From: Peristeroidobacter agariperforans
GTDB taxonomy: Bacteria > Pseudomonadota > Gammaproteobacteria > Steroidobacterales > Steroidobacteraceae
Assembly: GCF_004138335.1 (NCBI RefSeq)
Contig: NZ_RYFW01000001.1
Coordinates: 868,001-932,000 of the forward strand
Direction: 5' to 3'
Length of the DNA stretch: 64,000 nucleotides
Shown: piece by piece, positions 63,296-64,000 of the stretch
Numbering within the stretch: position 1 is the first letter of the stretch
Layout of the letters: every line of letters starts with the position of its first letter
The notes under the pieces: generated by a model
The model's database searches: none
What the model saw: the letters and a program-made list of their open reading frames with translations, nothing else
What the model was told of the DNA's origin: nothing
Made by a program: the position numbers and the translations under genes

Positions 63296-63775
63296 TTAAC
63301 CGCGCTCGATCTCCAGCGCCAGCTTGTCGAGCAAGTCGGCGTGGGCCTTGGCGTCGATCTCACGACCGAGCAGCTTGCTGGCCCCGAACACCGCCAGGTT
63401 GGCGGCTTCGCGACGCAGCTCTTCGCGGGCTCGGGTCGATTCCAGCGCAGCCTCCTGGCGTGCACCGGCGACCAGACGCTCGGCTTCCGCCGATGCGACA
63501 CCGCGAGCTTCCTCGGCCATCTCCACCGAGCGGCGATTGGCCTGTTCGACGATCTTCGCGGCGCGCGCGTGCGCTTCCTTGATGATGTCGTTGGCCGAAT
63601 TCCTGGCTTCCGCCAAGCTCTTCTCGCCTTTCTCGGCAGCCGCGAGACCCTCGGCAATCTTGCGCTGCCGATCCTCGATCGCCGCGATGATGTGCGGCCA
63701 ACCGAACTTCATGACCATCCAGGCCACCGCGAAGAACGCGATGCCCTGGACGACGATGGTTATTGTGGGATCCAT
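63296..63775 (-). CDS. atpF: Fo ATP synthase b subunit
   Basis: About 159 residues. One N-terminal membrane helix (ITIVVQGIAFFAVAWMVMKF) followed by a long charged amphipathic helix (KIAEGLAAAEKGEKSLAEAR onward) that dimerises as the peripheral stalk. Same strand as the rest of the operon; 61 bases after atpE. Confidence 0.95.
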   Translation of the reverse strand: MDPTITIVVQGIAFFAVAWMVMKFGWPHIIAAIEDRQRKIAEGLAAAEKGEKSLAEARNSANDIIKEAHARAAKIVEQANRRSVEMAEEARGVASAEAERLVAGARQEAALESTRAREELRREAANLAVFGASKLLGREIDAKAHADLLDKLALEIERG

Positions 63776-63836
63776 GCTTGCTCCGATTCACTTGCGGCGG
63801 CTGTGACACCGCCTGGCCGATCCACTTTCGCGGCGA

Positions 63837-64000
<164 letters not shown>

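Overview
The window looks like a chromosomal segment of a GC-rich gammaproteobacterium. The evidence is the atp operon (atpE, F, H, A, G, D, C) with glmU and glmS on the same strand nearby, dense coding, Gram-negative envelope genes (a NodT-type outer membrane factor, a MacAB-like exporter, many signal peptides and lipoboxes) and a PEP-CTERM surface protein. The mix of PEP-CTERM, DUF3014, DUF2934, multi-HAMP kinases and penicillin-acylase lipoproteins fits Steroidobacter/Nevskiales-like or Xanthomonadales-like soil bacteria, but the lineage is inference. I see no tRNA, rRNA, CRISPR array, intact insertion sequence or phage.

Layout. 0.1-9.2 kb: alpha/beta hydrolases, a three-gene envelope operon (exported methyltransferase, DUF3014, coiled-coil protein), a NatAB-type ABC exporter, two small proteins and the wreck of an Xre-type antitoxin gene. 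9.2-13.4 kb: RhlE helicase and a lipoprotein acylase. 13.4-21.2 kb: a signalling block with a 1472-residue multi-HAMP hybrid kinase, a second hybrid kinase and two single-domain response regulators. 21.2-25.3 kb: MocA-like nucleotidyltransferase, peptide deformylase, and a translationally coupled succinate-semialdehyde dehydrogenase/OsmC/OsmC operon. 25.3-28.5 kb: glutathione-dependent formaldehyde detoxification plus a Bcr-type efflux pump. 28.5-34.3 kb: a tripartite MacAB-like exporter with its outer membrane factor and a PAP2 lipoprotein. 34.5-38.2 kb: sulfate activation (cysD, fused cysN-cysC, cysQ). 39.2-41.2 kb: leuA with a possible leucine-rich leader peptide. 41.2-45.2 kb: small proteins, SlyD, a cytochrome c lipoprotein, a deletion scar joining the 3' ends of an ABC ATPase gene and a LuxR-type gene, then a collagen-like PEP-CTERM protein behind a good sigma-54 promoter match. 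45.2-48.5 kb: glmS and glmU. 48.5-58.2 kb: a giant TolB-propeller amidohydrolase, a chemoreceptor that seems to have lost its N-terminus, a response regulator with a degenerate GGDEF domain, SelO, an isochorismatase-fold protein with Ser in place of the catalytic Cys, and a three-gene membrane/esterase operon. 58.3-64 kb: the F1Fo ATP synthase operon, cut by the window end within atpE.

How the parts work together. Most genes are housekeeping or stress and envelope functions in short co-oriented operons with ATGA, GTGA or TAATG stop/start overlaps, which indicates translational coupling. The points most worth a second look are the sigma-54-driven PEP-CTERM collagen-like protein next to a deletion scar, the multi-HAMP kinase block, the leuA leader candidate, and several signalling or enzyme genes that keep their fold but have lost hallmark residues or domains.
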